From Nitrosomonas mobilis (GTDB lineage Bacteria > Pseudomonadota > Gammaproteobacteria > Burkholderiales > Nitrosomonadaceae): DNA of 64,000 bases. The notes under the pieces are model-generated. The model was not told where the DNA came from, made no database searches, and saw only the letters and a program-made list of their open reading frames with translations. Made by a program: the position numbers and the translations under genes. Shown here one piece after another: positions 45,753 through 55,923 of the stretch (the stretch's first letter is position 1; each line of letters opens with the position of its first letter). The DNA is taken from positions 61,726 through 125,725 of the forward strand of contig NZ_FMWO01000056.1 in assembly GCF_900103035.1 (NCBI RefSeq). The letters run 5' to 3'.

Positions 45753-46260
45753 TTTGCTCGAGCAGGAACTACAGCTTTCTGCCAGCAGACCACTGATTTA
45801 TCTGAGTCTGGTTGCAGCACTGATGCTGAACCTGATGGTATCGGACAATATCATCCTACTGGTCCGCCCGGATTTTGTTGCGCTGACGATACTTTACTGG
45901 AGCATTCACCAACCGCGCCAGTCCGGCATGAGCCTCGCATTCGTTAGCGGAATCATTATGGACGCCGTGAATACCAGTATCATGGGGCAACATGCGCTTG
46001 TCTACTGCTTGATCACTTTTTTTGCACTACTATTTTATCGACGGCTACGCATGTTTAGCGTATTCAGGCAAATTCCAGCTATCTTGTGGATATTGTTGCT
46101 GGCACAAATAATACAGCTACTTATTGGCACACTGACGGGCACCTATTCACCGGATTGGCGCATCCTACTTACAAGTGTGTCCGGAGGGTTGTTATGGTCT
46201 TTCGTTGCCATCATGCTGACCAGTCTCAGAAAGCAGGAAATCGATCCGGATGAGTTATGA
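45709..46260 (+). CDS. mreD: rod shape-determining protein MreD
   Basis: This 183-aa protein has about five membrane helices, as in MreD. ATG 45709 overlaps mreC by 44 nt; later starts exist but the N-terminal region before the first helix is usual. Its stop overlaps the PBP2 start by 4 nt (ATGA). It works with MreC in the elongasome membrane complex. Confidence 0.88.
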   Translation: MPIKPTSNKTFHHGDLLEQELQLSASRPLIYLSLVAALMLNLMVSDNIILLVRPDFVALTILYWSIHQPRQSGMSLAFVSGIIMDAVNTSIMGQHALVYCLITFFALLFYRRLRMFSVFRQIPAILWILLLAQIIQLLIGTLTGTYSPDWRILLTSVSGGLLWSFVAIMLTSLRKQEIDPDEL

Positions 46261-48137
46261 ATGAACCGGTTGAATTACATAACCGTTTGCATGAGTTACG
46301 AAATTTCTATGTCAGATTAGCTATCTGTGTGTTTTTCGTGTTGCTGCTATTTAGCATACTATTTGGACGCTTCTACTATTTGCAAGTTGTGCGCAGTGAA
46401 CATTACACCACCCTTGCCGAAGCCAACCGCATCAGTATCTCGCCAATCACGCCAAATCGCGGGCTGATATTCGATCGTAATGGCGTTGTATTGGCGCAAA
46501 ACTACACGGCCTACACGCTGGAGATTGTTCCTGATCAGGTCGAGAACCTTGAAGCGACCATCAGCCAGCTCGCCACGTTGATCGACATCACTCCGGAAGA
46601 CTACAGTCGCTTCAAAAAGCTTAGACGGGAAAATACCCGTTTCAAGAGTATCCCGATACGATCCCGTTTAACTGATATCGAAGTTGCCCGCTTTGCAGAA
46701 AACCGTTTTCGTTTTTCTGGTGTCGAAGTCAAGGCACGCCTGTTGAGACATTATCCTAAAGGGGAATCTGTCTCTCATTTCATTGGTTACATTAACCGCA
46801 TCAATGATACGGATTTAAAACAGCTGAGTGAAAACAGTCGGCTGGACAACTATCGAGGAACGTTACATATCGGACGTACCGGTATCGAGAAAAGCTATGA
46901 GAATGACTTGCATGGTATGACCGGGGTGGAGCAGGTTGAAACCGATGCCGTTGGCCGTCCGGTTCGTACCTTGTCGCGTATTCCCCCTATTGCCGGCAGC
47001 GACCTTACTCTCACAATCGACCTCGGTCTGCAGCAAGCTGCCATCCAGGCATTTGGAGATTTTCGTGGCGCATTAATCGCCATGGATCCAACCAATGGCG
47101 AAGTACTCGCATTTGTCAGTAAACCGGGGTTTGATCCCAATCTGTTCACCGATGGCATCGATCATCACAACTGGCGCCTGCTCAATGAATCAATTGACAA
47201 ACCTCTGATCAACCGTGCCTTACGTGGAGTATATCCACCTGGCTCTACTTTCAAGCCTTTCATGGCACTGGCGGGGCTGGAGCTTGGCAAACGCACCCCA
47301 AGCTACGCAATACGGGATCAGGGATTTTTCAACCTGCCCGGTAGCTCTCACCGTTTTCGTGACTGGAAACCCGGGGGGCATGGTTACGTTGATCTGCACA
47401 AATCGTTAGTTGTTTCCTGTGACACTTACTATTACATGCTAGCAAACGATCTGGGTATCACTGCCATACACGAATTCGTCAAACAGTTCGGATTTGGCCA
47501 GCTGACCGGTATCGATATTCCTGGAGAACTTGGCGGATTATTACCTTCCATTGAATGGAAAAGAAGACGTTTCAATCAGAGCTGGTTTCCCGGTGACACC
47601 ATTTCGGTCGGCATTGGCCAGGGATTCAATCTGGCCACTCCACTGCAACTGACGTTTGCAACAATGCTGATCACCAATGATGGCAAGGCATTTCGGCCGC
47701 ATTTTGTCAAACAGATCAAAGATCATCAGCACAACCAGATTAAGGATAATTTTGTCGATACCCGGTATCAATTGAATATCAAACAAGCGTATCTGGATAT
47801 TGTCAAGCAGGCATTACGGGATGTGACGCTACCCGGCGGCACCGGTGCTCGTGCGGCTGCCGGCGCCACCTACAGCTTTGCAGGCAAGACTGGTACTTCT
47901 CAGGTAGTCAATATCAAACAGGGTGAACGCTATGTCGCCAGTAAACTGGATGAACGCCATCGCGACCATGCGCTTTTCACTGCCTACGCTCCTGCTGAAG
48001 ACCCTCGCATCGTTCTGACTGTGCTGGTTGAGAACGGCGGATCCGGCGGATCCACTGCCGCGCCCATTGCGCGCAAGGTGTTGGATTATTTCTTTCTCGG
48101 CATCTCGCCGGAACCGATGGAAATTTTGGCCAAATGA
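46257..48137 (+). CDS. mrdA: penicillin-binding protein 2 (transpeptidase)
   Basis: This 626-aa class B PBP has one N-terminal membrane helix (about 20-40), a dimerisation domain and the transpeptidase domain with PPGSTFKPFMA (SxxK, nucleophile Ser), VVSCDTYYY (the SxN position is SCD) and AGKTGTSQV (KTG). It cross-links peptidoglycan for rod elongation with RodA. It overlaps mreD by 4 nt and is followed 33 nt later by rodA. Confidence 0.96.
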   Translation: MNEPVELHNRLHELRNFYVRLAICVFFVLLLFSILFGRFYYLQVVRSEHYTTLAEANRISISPITPNRGLIFDRNGVVLAQNYTAYTLEIVPDQVENLEATISQLATLIDITPEDYSRFKKLRRENTRFKSIPIRSRLTDIEVARFAENRFRFSGVEVKARLLRHYPKGESVSHFIGYINRINDTDLKQLSENSRLDNYRGTLHIGRTGIEKSYENDLHGMTGVEQVETDAVGRPVRTLSRIPPIAGSDLTLTIDLGLQQAAIQAFGDFRGALIAMDPTNGEVLAFVSKPGFDPNLFTDGIDHHNWRLLNESIDKPLINRALRGVYPPGSTFKPFMALAGLELGKRTPSYAIRDQGFFNLPGSSHRFRDWKPGGHGYVDLHKSLVVSCDTYYYMLANDLGITAIHEFVKQFGFGQLTGIDIPGELGGLLPSIEWKRRRFNQSWFPGDTISVGIGQGFNLATPLQLTFATMLITNDGKAFRPHFVKQIKDHQHNQIKDNFVDTRYQLNIKQAYLDIVKQALRDVTLPGGTGARAAAGATYSFAGKTGTSQVVNIKQGERYVASKLDERHRDHALFTAYAPAEDPRIVLTVLVENGGSGGSTAAPIARKVLDYFFLGISPEPMEILAK

Positions 48138-48170
48138 AGATAAACGATTGCCCTCCTGTCACATCACGAC

Positions 48171-49280
48171 ATGATTACTTTTGACCTATCCAAAATATGG
48201 CGTTTCCTGACCCGCTATATCGATGATTTTCTGCTGGCGGGTATTTTTCTACTGATGCTGACCGGTCTAATTGTGCTCCATAGCGCAACGGGTGGCGACA
48301 CAACCAAGATGACCAGTCAACTGGTCAATATGGCGGTCGCACTCACCGTCATGTGGATGGTTGCCAATATTCCACTACAGACCATCCTGCGGATTGCGCT
48401 GCCATTATATCTGCTCGGCATCGCCCTGCTAATCAGCGTCGCCCTGTTTGGTGAAATCCATAATGGTGCGCGTCGCTGGCTAAACCTGGGTATCACGCGT
48501 ATTCAACCTTCAGAGCTACTGAAAATAGCGGTACCGCTAATGATGGCATGGTATCTGGATAAAACAGGCCTGATTCTGCGCTGGCGCAATCACGGTGTAG
48601 CCACACTCATTCTACTGCTGCCGGTACTGTTGATTGCCCGTCAACCAGACTTGGGAACATCCATACTCATTCTCGCAAGTGGTTTCTATATCTTGTTCCT
48701 GGCAGGCATTTCCTGGCGGATTATGGCGACACTCGCAGTCACGCTGGCCATAAGCCTGCCCTTGCTTTGGACGTTCGGCATGCATGACTACCAGCAAAAA
48801 AGAGTACTGACGTTGCTCGATCCCTCACAAGATGCGCTCGGCGCGGGCTATCACACGATTCAGTCCAGCATAGCCATCGGTTCGGGTGGAATTTCCGGCA
48901 AGGGATGGCAAAAAGGAACTCAGTCACAACTGGATTTCCTGCCAGAGCCGAGCACAGATTTCATATTCTCGGTATTTTCAGAGGAATTTGGGTTGATTGG
49001 TAACGGTCTGTTATTATTACTCTACTTAGTAGTTATCGGGCGTTGTTTTGTCATCACAGCCAAAGCACCTACCCGCTTTACCCGTCTAGTTGCAGGATCG
49101 ATCACACTTACCTTCTTTACTTATATTTTTGTCAATATTGGTATGGTTAGCGGCATTCTTCCTGTAGTGGGCGTGCCGCTGCCACTCATCAGTTATGGAG
49201 GCACATCAATGGTCACCATCCTGTTTGGATTTGGTATTTTGATGAGTATTCACACGCACCCCAAACTGGTTAGAACTTAG
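48171..49280 (+). CDS. rodA: peptidoglycan glycosyltransferase RodA (SEDS)
   Basis: This 369-aa polytopic protein has about ten helices. SEDS motifs are present: GARRWLNLG with QPSELLKIAVPLMMAWYL, LPEPSTDFIFSVFSEEFGLIG and VGVPLPLISYGGTSMV. It polymerises glycan strands from lipid II together with PBP2 in the elongasome. Rod shape in this organism fits. It is followed 8 nt later by rlpA. Confidence 0.96.
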   Translation: MITFDLSKIWRFLTRYIDDFLLAGIFLLMLTGLIVLHSATGGDTTKMTSQLVNMAVALTVMWMVANIPLQTILRIALPLYLLGIALLISVALFGEIHNGARRWLNLGITRIQPSELLKIAVPLMMAWYLDKTGLILRWRNHGVATLILLLPVLLIARQPDLGTSILILASGFYILFLAGISWRIMATLAVTLAISLPLLWTFGMHDYQQKRVLTLLDPSQDALGAGYHTIQSSIAIGSGGISGKGWQKGTQSQLDFLPEPSTDFIFSVFSEEFGLIGNGLLLLLYLVVIGRCFVITAKAPTRFTRLVAGSITLTFFTYIFVNIGMVSGILPVVGVPLPLISYGGTSMVTILFGFGILMSIHTHPKLVRT

Positions 49281-49288
49281 GAGAAAAT

Positions 49289-50227
49289 ATGGCTACCGCA
49301 AAAATTTACTCAAATAACCCACGACTTGTTTCATCCTGGTTTATCCTGTGGCTGATCGCTTTCTATCTAACTGGCTGCAGCAACACTGGCACGATCGTCG
49401 GGAAATCCTCCAAACAGCCGGGCGCCTCCACAAGCCAACCATCGCACACCAACAAGCGAGGAGGAGGGTATTATCTTGATGATGGCCCGGAAACCAATCC
49501 GCCCATCCATCTTGATGCAGTTGTCAATGCGATTCCCAAGGCAGAACCATTGCGCAGCGCCAATATGAAACGCTATAGCGCTTTGGGCAAAACCTATGTT
49601 CCCATGACGAAGCTGGTACCATACCGGACACGTGGTACCGCATCCTGGTATGGCAAGCGCTTTCACGGTAAAAATACAGCTTCAGGAGAAATTTACAATA
49701 TGTACGCCATGACAGCCGCTCACCCTACTTTGCCCATACCAAGCTATGTAAGGGTTACCCATTTACAGAACGGAAAATCCATCATCGTACGTGTTAATGA
49801 TCGCGGACCATTTATAGATAATCGATTGATCGATTTATCTTATGTTGCCGCGCATAAACTCGATATGCTGGCAGATGGCAGCGCACCGGTTGAAGTTGAA
49901 ATTATTCTTCCTCACCAATCTTCCGCTAATCGTGTCACCCCACCACAGACGCTACCCGCATCTACTGTAATGCATTCTGACGATAACGAAACAACTTATC
50001 TACAGGTTGCAGCATTCAGCGCATCAGAAAATGCTCAGAATTATTTCGACCGGTTTCAGTCTCAATTACAGGCGGAATTTCAGGACATTGCCCGTTTATC
50101 ACGTATTCGTGAAACCAACGGGTTATACAGGGTATTAATCGGTCCTTTCACCGATGAGAAATCTGCCAGGCAAATTGCATCCGTGCTACTCGATTCAATC
50201 GGCACTCAGCCGATCCTTCTCAAATAA
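49289..50227 (+). CDS. rlpA: septal-ring lytic transglycosylase RlpA (lipoprotein)
   Basis: The 312-aa product has a lipobox (YLTGCSN, Cys near residue 30), a double-psi beta-barrel domain ([28 protein letters not shown]) and a C-terminal SPOR domain ([22 protein letters not shown]) that binds denuded glycan. It cleaves glycan without stem peptides. It closes the mre/rod operon, as in many betaproteobacteria. Confidence 0.94.
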   Translation: MATAKIYSNNPRLVSSWFILWLIAFYLTGCSNTGTIVGKSSKQPGASTSQPSHTNKRGGGYYLDDGPETNPPIHLDAVVNAIPKAEPLRSANMKRYSALGKTYVPMTKLVPYRTRGTASWYGKRFHGKNTASGEIYNMYAMTAAHPTLPIPSYVRVTHLQNGKSIIVRVNDRGPFIDNRLIDLSYVAAHKLDMLADGSAPVEVEIILPHQSSANRVTPPQTLPASTVMHSDDNETTYLQVAAFSASENAQNYFDRFQSQLQAEFQDIARLSRIRETNGLYRVLIGPFTDEKSARQIASVLLDSIGTQPILLK

Positions 50228-50249
50228 TCTACTTTTTCAGGAATTCACG

Positions 50250-50522
50250 ATGGCCAGACTGGTTAAATGTATCAAACTAGGAATTGAAGCAGAGGGACTG
50301 GATTTTCCGACCTATCCGGGCGAGCTGGGCAAACGGATTTATGATAATGTCTCAAAGCAGGCTTGGAGCCAATGGATAAAGCATCAAACCATGCTGGTCA
50401 ATGAAATGCATTTGAGCCTGGCGGACATCAAGGCACGAAAATATCTCGCCGAACAGATGGAAGCCTACTTTTTTGGCGAAGGGGGGGATCAACTCACAGG
50501 TTACGTTCCACCAAATTCATAA
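50250..50522 (+). CDS. yggX: Fe(II)-trafficking/oxidative-damage protein YggX
   Basis: This 90-aa protein matches the YggX family throughout: [20 protein letters not shown], then [27 protein letters not shown], and [11 protein letters not shown] near the C-terminus. The single conserved Cys (position 7) and small size are normal. YggX protects iron-sulfur enzymes and iron pools against oxidative stress. ATG 50250 has an AGGAA RBS; an upstream in-frame start lies within rlpA and is ignored. Confidence 0.95.
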   Translation: MARLVKCIKLGIEAEGLDFPTYPGELGKRIYDNVSKQAWSQWIKHQTMLVNEMHLSLADIKARKYLAEQMEAYFFGEGGDQLTGYVPPNS

Positions 50523-50575
50523 AGCTGTATTTGAATTTAATAATATCGGTCTATCTTGAGCCAAACTAACACGCT

Positions 50576-52699
50576 ATGACCGAGAATGAATCCAGTGTAA
50601 TCAGTGCTGGCACACCCACTCTTTGTGCGGACAATCTATTTTTAAACCGAGAGCTGAGCCAGGTGGAATTCAATCGCCGCGTTCTCGCTCAGGCAGAAGG
50701 CAGCCATGTACCGTTACTGGAACGCTTACGCTTTATCTGTATCATCAGCAGCAATTTTGATGAATTCTTTGAAGTTCGGATCGCAGGACTGAAAGAGCAG
50801 ATCAAGCTCGACACACCAGGATTCGGCCCGGATGGCCTCCCTCCTCGGCAAGCTCTTGAACATGCTGCTGCGCGTGCGAGAGAAGTGGTCGCACATCAAT
50901 ACAAAATTCTCAATAAGGCCATTCTGCCGGAGCTGGCCAGCCATGGCATCCATTTTCTTCGCCGCACCACCTGGAATGAAAACCAGCGCGAATGGATCAA
51001 ACAGTTTTTTCAGCGAGAGCTGATGCCGATGCTGACTCCTATCGGCTTGGATCCATCTCATCCCTTTCCGCGTATCTTAAATAAGAGTCTGAATTTTGCT
51101 GTGGCATTGGAGGGCAAGGATGCCTTTGGCCGTAATTCGGGGACGGCAATTGTGCAGGCGCCTCGTATTTTACCTCGTGTCATCCGGTTGCCTAAAGAAA
51201 TTGGACGAGACGAATACAGCTTTGTATTTCTGTCATCCATTATCCATGCGCATGTAGATGAACTTTTTTCTGGCATGCAAGTGGTCGGCTGCTATCAATT
51301 TCGAGTAACCCGCAACAGCAATCTGTTTGTCGATGAAGAAGAAATCAAGAATTTGCGCATTGCGTTGCAAGGCGAGCTTCCACAACGCCATCTCGGTAAC
51401 GCGGTAAGACTGGAAATCGCAGATAATTGCTCGCCAGCCATGACAGAATTTCTGCTCAACCAGTTCTGCCTGAAAAAGGAAGATCTATATCAGGTGCATG
51501 GTCCGGTCAACTTAGTGCGGCTTACTCAGATTTTCGATATCATCGATCGTCCTAATCTGAAATTCCCCCGCTTCATTCCCGGACTTCCTTTCTCGACCCA
51601 GAAAAAAAAGAACCTCGATTTTTTGCAGATGGTACGCAAGAGCGATATTCTGCTGCATCACCCCTTTCAGAGCTTTCAACCCGTTATTGAATTCATCAAG
51701 CAGGCATCGATTGACCCAGACGTTGTGGCAATCAAGCAGACCGTATATCGCACCGGTCCCGATTCCACGCTGATGGAAGCTTTGATCTCCGCTGCCAGCG
51801 TCGGCAAGGAAGTCACCGTAATAGTAGAACTATTAGCACGATTCGATGAAGAAGCCAACATCAACTGGGCTGGACGACTCGAAGAAGCCGGAGCTCATGT
51901 CGTCTATGGCATTGTTGGTTATAAGACTCACTGCAAGATGGCCATGGTTATCCGGCGTGAATCCGGTCAGCTGAAACGCTATGCACATCTTGGTACCGGC
52001 AATTATCACCCCGGCACCGCCCGCCTTTATACTGACTTTGGGTTGCTAACGAGTCACGAAGAAATCTGTGCGGATATTAATGAGGTTTTTCTCCAACTGA
52101 CCGGATTGGGGAAAGCGAGCAAGTTGAAACATCTCTGGCAATCTCCTTTCAGCCTACATAATCAAATTCTTCATCACATCAACCAAGAAGCGGAAAATGC
52201 GCGCAATGGAAAACCTGCTGCCATCATCGCTAAAATGAATGCATTGCTGGAACCGGCAGTCATTCAAGCACTGTATGCCGCATCCGGCGCCGGCGTCAAA
52301 ATCAATCTGATCGTGCGTGGTGCCTGCGCACTACGTCCCAATGTTCCTGGCTTGTCCGACAATATACGCGTGCGTTCGATTATTGGTCGTTTTCTGGAAC
52401 ACTCCCGTATTTTTTACTTCCTGAATATCAACCGGCATCACATTTATCTTGCCAGTGCTGACTGGATGGACCGCAATTTCTTTCGCCGGGTAGAAGTCTG
52501 CTTCCCAATACTCGATCCGCGTCTGAAAAAACGAGTCATCACGGAAGGTTTGAAACCCTACTTGCGAGATAATACTCAAGCATGGGAAATGAATGGGGAG
52601 GGCTACTACAAACGTAAAATCTCAAGGCGTAACCGCCAATTTAGCGCTCAGGATGCCTTGCTGGAAAAGCTGGCGGCAGTCAAGCAGGAGTCTCTATAA
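50576..52699 (+). CDS. ppk: polyphosphate kinase 1
   Basis: This 707-aa protein contains the PPK1 order: N-domain (FLNRELSQVEFNRRVLAQ), head, and the two phospholipase-D-like catalytic domains. The autophosphorylated His lies in YAHLGTGNYHPGTARLYTDF and the second conserved His in IGRFLEHSRIFYF. It makes inorganic polyphosphate from ATP. A broken CYTH-domain gene follows directly, a plausible remnant of polyphosphate or triphosphate metabolism. Confidence 0.96.
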   Translation: MTENESSVISAGTPTLCADNLFLNRELSQVEFNRRVLAQAEGSHVPLLERLRFICIISSNFDEFFEVRIAGLKEQIKLDTPGFGPDGLPPRQALEHAAARAREVVAHQYKILNKAILPELASHGIHFLRRTTWNENQREWIKQFFQRELMPMLTPIGLDPSHPFPRILNKSLNFAVALEGKDAFGRNSGTAIVQAPRILPRVIRLPKEIGRDEYSFVFLSSIIHAHVDELFSGMQVVGCYQFRVTRNSNLFVDEEEIKNLRIALQGELPQRHLGNAVRLEIADNCSPAMTEFLLNQFCLKKEDLYQVHGPVNLVRLTQIFDIIDRPNLKFPRFIPGLPFSTQKKKNLDFLQMVRKSDILLHHPFQSFQPVIEFIKQASIDPDVVAIKQTVYRTGPDSTLMEALISAASVGKEVTVIVELLARFDEEANINWAGRLEEAGAHVVYGIVGYKTHCKMAMVIRRESGQLKRYAHLGTGNYHPGTARLYTDFGLLTSHEEICADINEVFLQLTGLGKASKLKHLWQSPFSLHNQILHHINQEAENARNGKPAAIIAKMNALLEPAVIQALYAASGAGVKINLIVRGACALRPNVPGLSDNIRVRSIIGRFLEHSRIFYFLNINRHHIYLASADWMDRNFFRRVEVCFPILDPRLKKRVITEGLKPYLRDNTQAWEMNGEGYYKRKISRRNRQFSAQDALLEKLAAVKQESL

Positions 52700-52708
52700 A
52701 ATAAACGG

Positions 52709-53060
52709 ATGGCGCAGGAACTGGAGCTGAAGTTTGTGCTGCGCCGTCACTGCCTGAAGCAGGTTGTAGACAATCAAAAGCGGCGGGTAGATCACGGTCG
52801 AACTGCATCAGCATGACGAATGGGAAATTCTACTGAAACATGCTCATTCTGATTTATTCAGAAACTCTGATCTGCGTACCATGCTGCAACCTGTATTTGT
52901 TACTCAGTTCACGCGCCAAATACAATTATTGCGGCCAGTCAAAGATGCACCATTGAGTTTTGCCTGGATCATGACAAAATTATCGCTGGCCGGTGCAAGA
53001 GATAATCATCGAAATCGAACTCAAATCAGGCGATCTGCTGAAACCAATTTATTTTTCTAA
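52709..53060 (+). pseudogene. CYTH-domain (triphosphatase-like) pseudogene
   Basis: ATG 52709 opens MAQELELKFVLRRHCLKQ, the CYTH-fold start (ELELKF), but stops after about 35 codons. Further pieces in other frames read LHQHDEWEILLKHAHSDLFRNSDL and VQEIIIEIELKSGDLLKPIYF, the latter being the CYTH EIELKSG strand. Frameshifts, stops and probably a deletion have destroyed the gene. Intact relatives (YgiF type) are inorganic triphosphatases. The rest of the gap 53061-53202 holds only the hairpin below. Confidence 0.75.
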
Positions 53061-53118
53061 AGTCTTTCTGGGAAAAAATGACGTAGCGACGTGTCTGTCG
53101 TGTAGCGGAGTTTAGCTT

Positions 53119-53168
53119 ATTTGGAAATACCGGATACCATCTTGAAACATATCCCGGTATTTCCAAAT
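53119..53168. repeat. 15-bp perfect inverted repeat downstream of the aldolase gene
   Basis: ATTTGGAAATACCGG (53119-53133) and CCGGTATTTCCAAAT (53154-53168) are perfect inverted copies with a 20-nt spacer. It lies about 35 nt after the fba stop on the minus-strand transcript. No T run follows, so it may stabilise the 3' end or be a small mobile remnant. Confidence 0.7.
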
Positions 53169-53202
53169 CAGGAATACAGATTTTATCTGCGTAAATTAGC
53201 GA

Positions 53203-54267
53203 TTATTTAATAATGGCTTTTAATTCTCCACGCAGGTAGCGATTAGCCATCTCTTCCAGCATAATAGGCTTGATCTTACTCGCCTGTCCTGCGCATCCAA
53301 ATGCTTCAAAACGCGCCTTACAGATATCTTTGGCAGCTGCTGTCGCATCTTTTAGGAATTTACGCGGATCAAATTCGCTCTTATTTTTGGCCAGATGGCG
53401 GCGGACTGCACCCGTCATTGCCAAGCGGATATCGGTATCGATATTCACCTTACGGACGCCATATTTGATACCTTCCTGGATTTCTTCGACCGGCACACCA
53501 TAGGTTTCTTTCATCTCTCCGCCATACTCACGGATAATTTCCAGCCATTCCTGAGGAACCGAGCTTGAACCGTGCATAACCAAATGTGTATTAGGAATAC
53601 GCTGATGAATCTCCTTAATACGCTCAATTGCCAAAATATCGCCGGTAGGTTTACGCGTAAATTTATAAGCACCGTGTGATGTGCCAATAGCAATTGCCAG
53701 CGCATCCACTCCGGTTTTCTTGACGAAATCAGCAGCCTGCTCAGGATCGGTTAGCAGTTGATCAAGAGATAGCTTGCCCTCAGCGCCATGCCCATCTTCG
53801 GCTTCGCCCATACCGGATTCAAGCGAACCCAGACAACCCAACTCACCTTCAACTGAAACACCGACTGCATGAGCCATTTCAACTACGGTGGAAGTTACCT
53901 TTACGTTGTATTCATATGAAGAAGGGGTCTTGGCGTCCGCTTCCAGCGAACCGTCCATCATCACACTGGAAAAACCGCTGCGGATCGCGTTGATACAGAC
54001 CGATGGAGATGCGCCATGATCCTGGTGCATAACTATCGGAATATGTGGATAGGCCTCGACAGCAGCCGCGATCAGATGACGTAGAAAAGCTTCTCCCGCG
54101 TATTTGCGAGCACCAGCCGATCCCTGCATGATGACTGGGCTGTTACATTCATCCGCTGCTTGCATGATCGCCTGAATCTGTTCAAGATTATTAACATTAA
54201 AAGCTGGAAGTCCATAGCTATTTTCAGCTGCATGGTCCAGCAGTTGACGCAAAGATACGAGTGCCAT
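53203..54267 (-). CDS. cbbA: fructose-bisphosphate aldolase class II (Calvin type)
   Basis: This 354-aa protein begins [30 protein letters not shown]. Zinc ligands lie in VMHQDHG (His-x-x-His type), the later Glu/His region, and [10 protein letters not shown], with [11 protein letters not shown] near the C-terminus. It is the class II aldolase of the type used in the Calvin cycle and glycolysis/gluconeogenesis (FBP and SBP). It is last in the operon tkt-gap-pgk-pyk-fba, 101 nt after pyk. Confidence 0.95.
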   Translation of the reverse strand: MALVSLRQLLDHAAENSYGLPAFNVNNLEQIQAIMQAADECNSPVIMQGSAGARKYAGEAFLRHLIAAAVEAYPHIPIVMHQDHGASPSVCINAIRSGFSSVMMDGSLEADAKTPSSYEYNVKVTSTVVEMAHAVGVSVEGELGCLGSLESGMGEAEDGHGAEGKLSLDQLLTDPEQAADFVKKTGVDALAIAIGTSHGAYKFTRKPTGDILAIERIKEIHQRIPNTHLVMHGSSSVPQEWLEIIREYGGEMKETYGVPVEEIQEGIKYGVRKVNIDTDIRLAMTGAVRRHLAKNKSEFDPRKFLKDATAAAKDICKARFEAFGCAGQASKIKPIMLEEMANRYLRGELKAIIK

Positions 54268-54368
54268 TCAAATCTCCTTTGGTTTGGAATTAAGTTTCAG
54301 TATCTTGATTATGTACTGACAGATGATAAAAAATTGCAGCTATAAATAAAAACTACTAAATGATTTGG

Positions 54369-55829
54369 TTAATTATTACCTGTTTTTACCTGAACAGGAA
54401 TTTTGCAATCGCCAACCTTGACTATTTTCATAGTATTAGTTCCGCCTGCCTTACCAACTGGTTCTCCAATCGTCATCACAATTAAATCCCCGTCTCGTAC
54501 CGCTCCTCGTTTAAGCAATTCATTCTCTGCTTGATCCAGGATCAGTTCAGGATCGGTTAGACCGTGACCAAACTCAATTGGATAAACGCCACGAAACAGA
54601 GTCATTTTACCTAATGTATCCTCTTGCGGGCTCAGCGCAAAAATGGGTACCTTGGAACTCCTGCGAGACATAAACAACGCTGTCACACCACTCTGGGTCA
54701 ACGCAGCGATAGCACGAATCTTGAGACTGGTCGCGGTATACATAGTTGCGCGAGCAATTGCGTCTTCCACACTAACTGCGTCCGTTTCGGGGGAGCGGCG
54801 AAAATTCAGATTAACAGTGTATTCCTTTTCTGCTTCCAGGCAGACTCTGGCCATGGCCGCAACAGATTCGACCGGAAATTGGCCTGCGGCCGATTCCGCC
54901 GACAACATCACGGCATCTGTACCATCCAGGACAGCATTGGCCACATCAGATACTTCGGCACGTGTTGGGATCGGACTGTAAATCATCGATTCCATCATCT
55001 GTGTTGCCGTCACTACCAGTTTATTAGCGGCACGTGCGGCACGTATCATTTTTTTCTGTAATGCAGGGACCGCAGCATCGCCTACTTCCACGGCCAGATC
55101 GCCACGAGCGACCATAATCGCATCGGATGCATCGAGAATATCATCCAGCGCAAGAATGGCCTCCGACCGTTCGATCTTTGCCATCAGCAGGCTTGTACAA
55201 TTTGCTTCCTGCATCAGGGCACGCGCCTTTCTCATATCGTCACCGGAACGCGGAAACGATACTGCCAGATAATCCGCCTTCATCAAGGCAGCCGTTTTGA
55301 TATCCTCCAGATCCTTCTGGGTCAACGCCGGGGCACTTAGTCCACCACCTTTGCGGTTAATGCCCTTATTATTGGACAGTATTCCACCTTGAAGCACTTC
55401 GCAGAATACCGCACTACCCACCACCCTGATTACTTTCAGGACGATTCGTCCATCATCCAGCAACAATGTGGCACCTGCCTCAACATCACCTGGCAACGCT
55501 TGATAGTCCAGCCCTACTTTTAGCTGATCTCCCAATTCACACTGGGCATCCAGGATAAATTCATCGCCAGTTCTCAGGGCAATCTGTCCTTGATGAAATT
55601 TTCCAATACGGATTTTTGGACCTTGCAGATCGGCCAACACCCCTACTGTTCTGCCAACTGAACGAGCAAGTGAGCGAACCTGCTCGACATGGGCAATATG
55701 TTGATCTCGCGTACCATGTGAGAAATTGATACGGACCACATCAACACCTGCTTCCAGCATATGTGCAAGCGTTGCTGGACTACTGGATGCTGGTCCCAAG
55801 GTTGCAACAATTTTGGTTCTTCGCATCAC
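54369..55829 (-). CDS. pyk: pyruvate kinase
   Basis: The 486-aa product has MRRTKIVATLGPASSSP, the conserved MVARGDLAVEVG metal/phosphate loop and TATQMMESMIYSPIPTRAEV. It converts PEP and ADP to pyruvate and ATP. The C-terminal allosteric domain is present. It sits between pgk (94 nt upstream) and fba in the carbon cluster. Confidence 0.96.
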   Translation of the reverse strand: MMRRTKIVATLGPASSSPATLAHMLEAGVDVVRINFSHGTRDQHIAHVEQVRSLARSVGRTVGVLADLQGPKIRIGKFHQGQIALRTGDEFILDAQCELGDQLKVGLDYQALPGDVEAGATLLLDDGRIVLKVIRVVGSAVFCEVLQGGILSNNKGINRKGGGLSAPALTQKDLEDIKTAALMKADYLAVSFPRSGDDMRKARALMQEANCTSLLMAKIERSEAILALDDILDASDAIMVARGDLAVEVGDAAVPALQKKMIRAARAANKLVVTATQMMESMIYSPIPTRAEVSDVANAVLDGTDAVMLSAESAAGQFPVESVAAMARVCLEAEKEYTVNLNFRRSPETDAVSVEDAIARATMYTATSLKIRAIAALTQSGVTALFMSRRSSKVPIFALSPQEDTLGKMTLFRGVYPIEFGHGLTDPELILDQAENELLKRGAVRDGDLIVMTIGEPVGKAGGTNTMKIVKVGDCKIPVQVKTGNN

Positions 55830-55923
55830 TTCAGAGCAAATAATTTCTTAGAAAAATCCTGCACCAACCGGAAACAGGATAATAGGTAGTATTGACTGAA
55901 TTGGATCAGCGTCTCTGTTGTTT

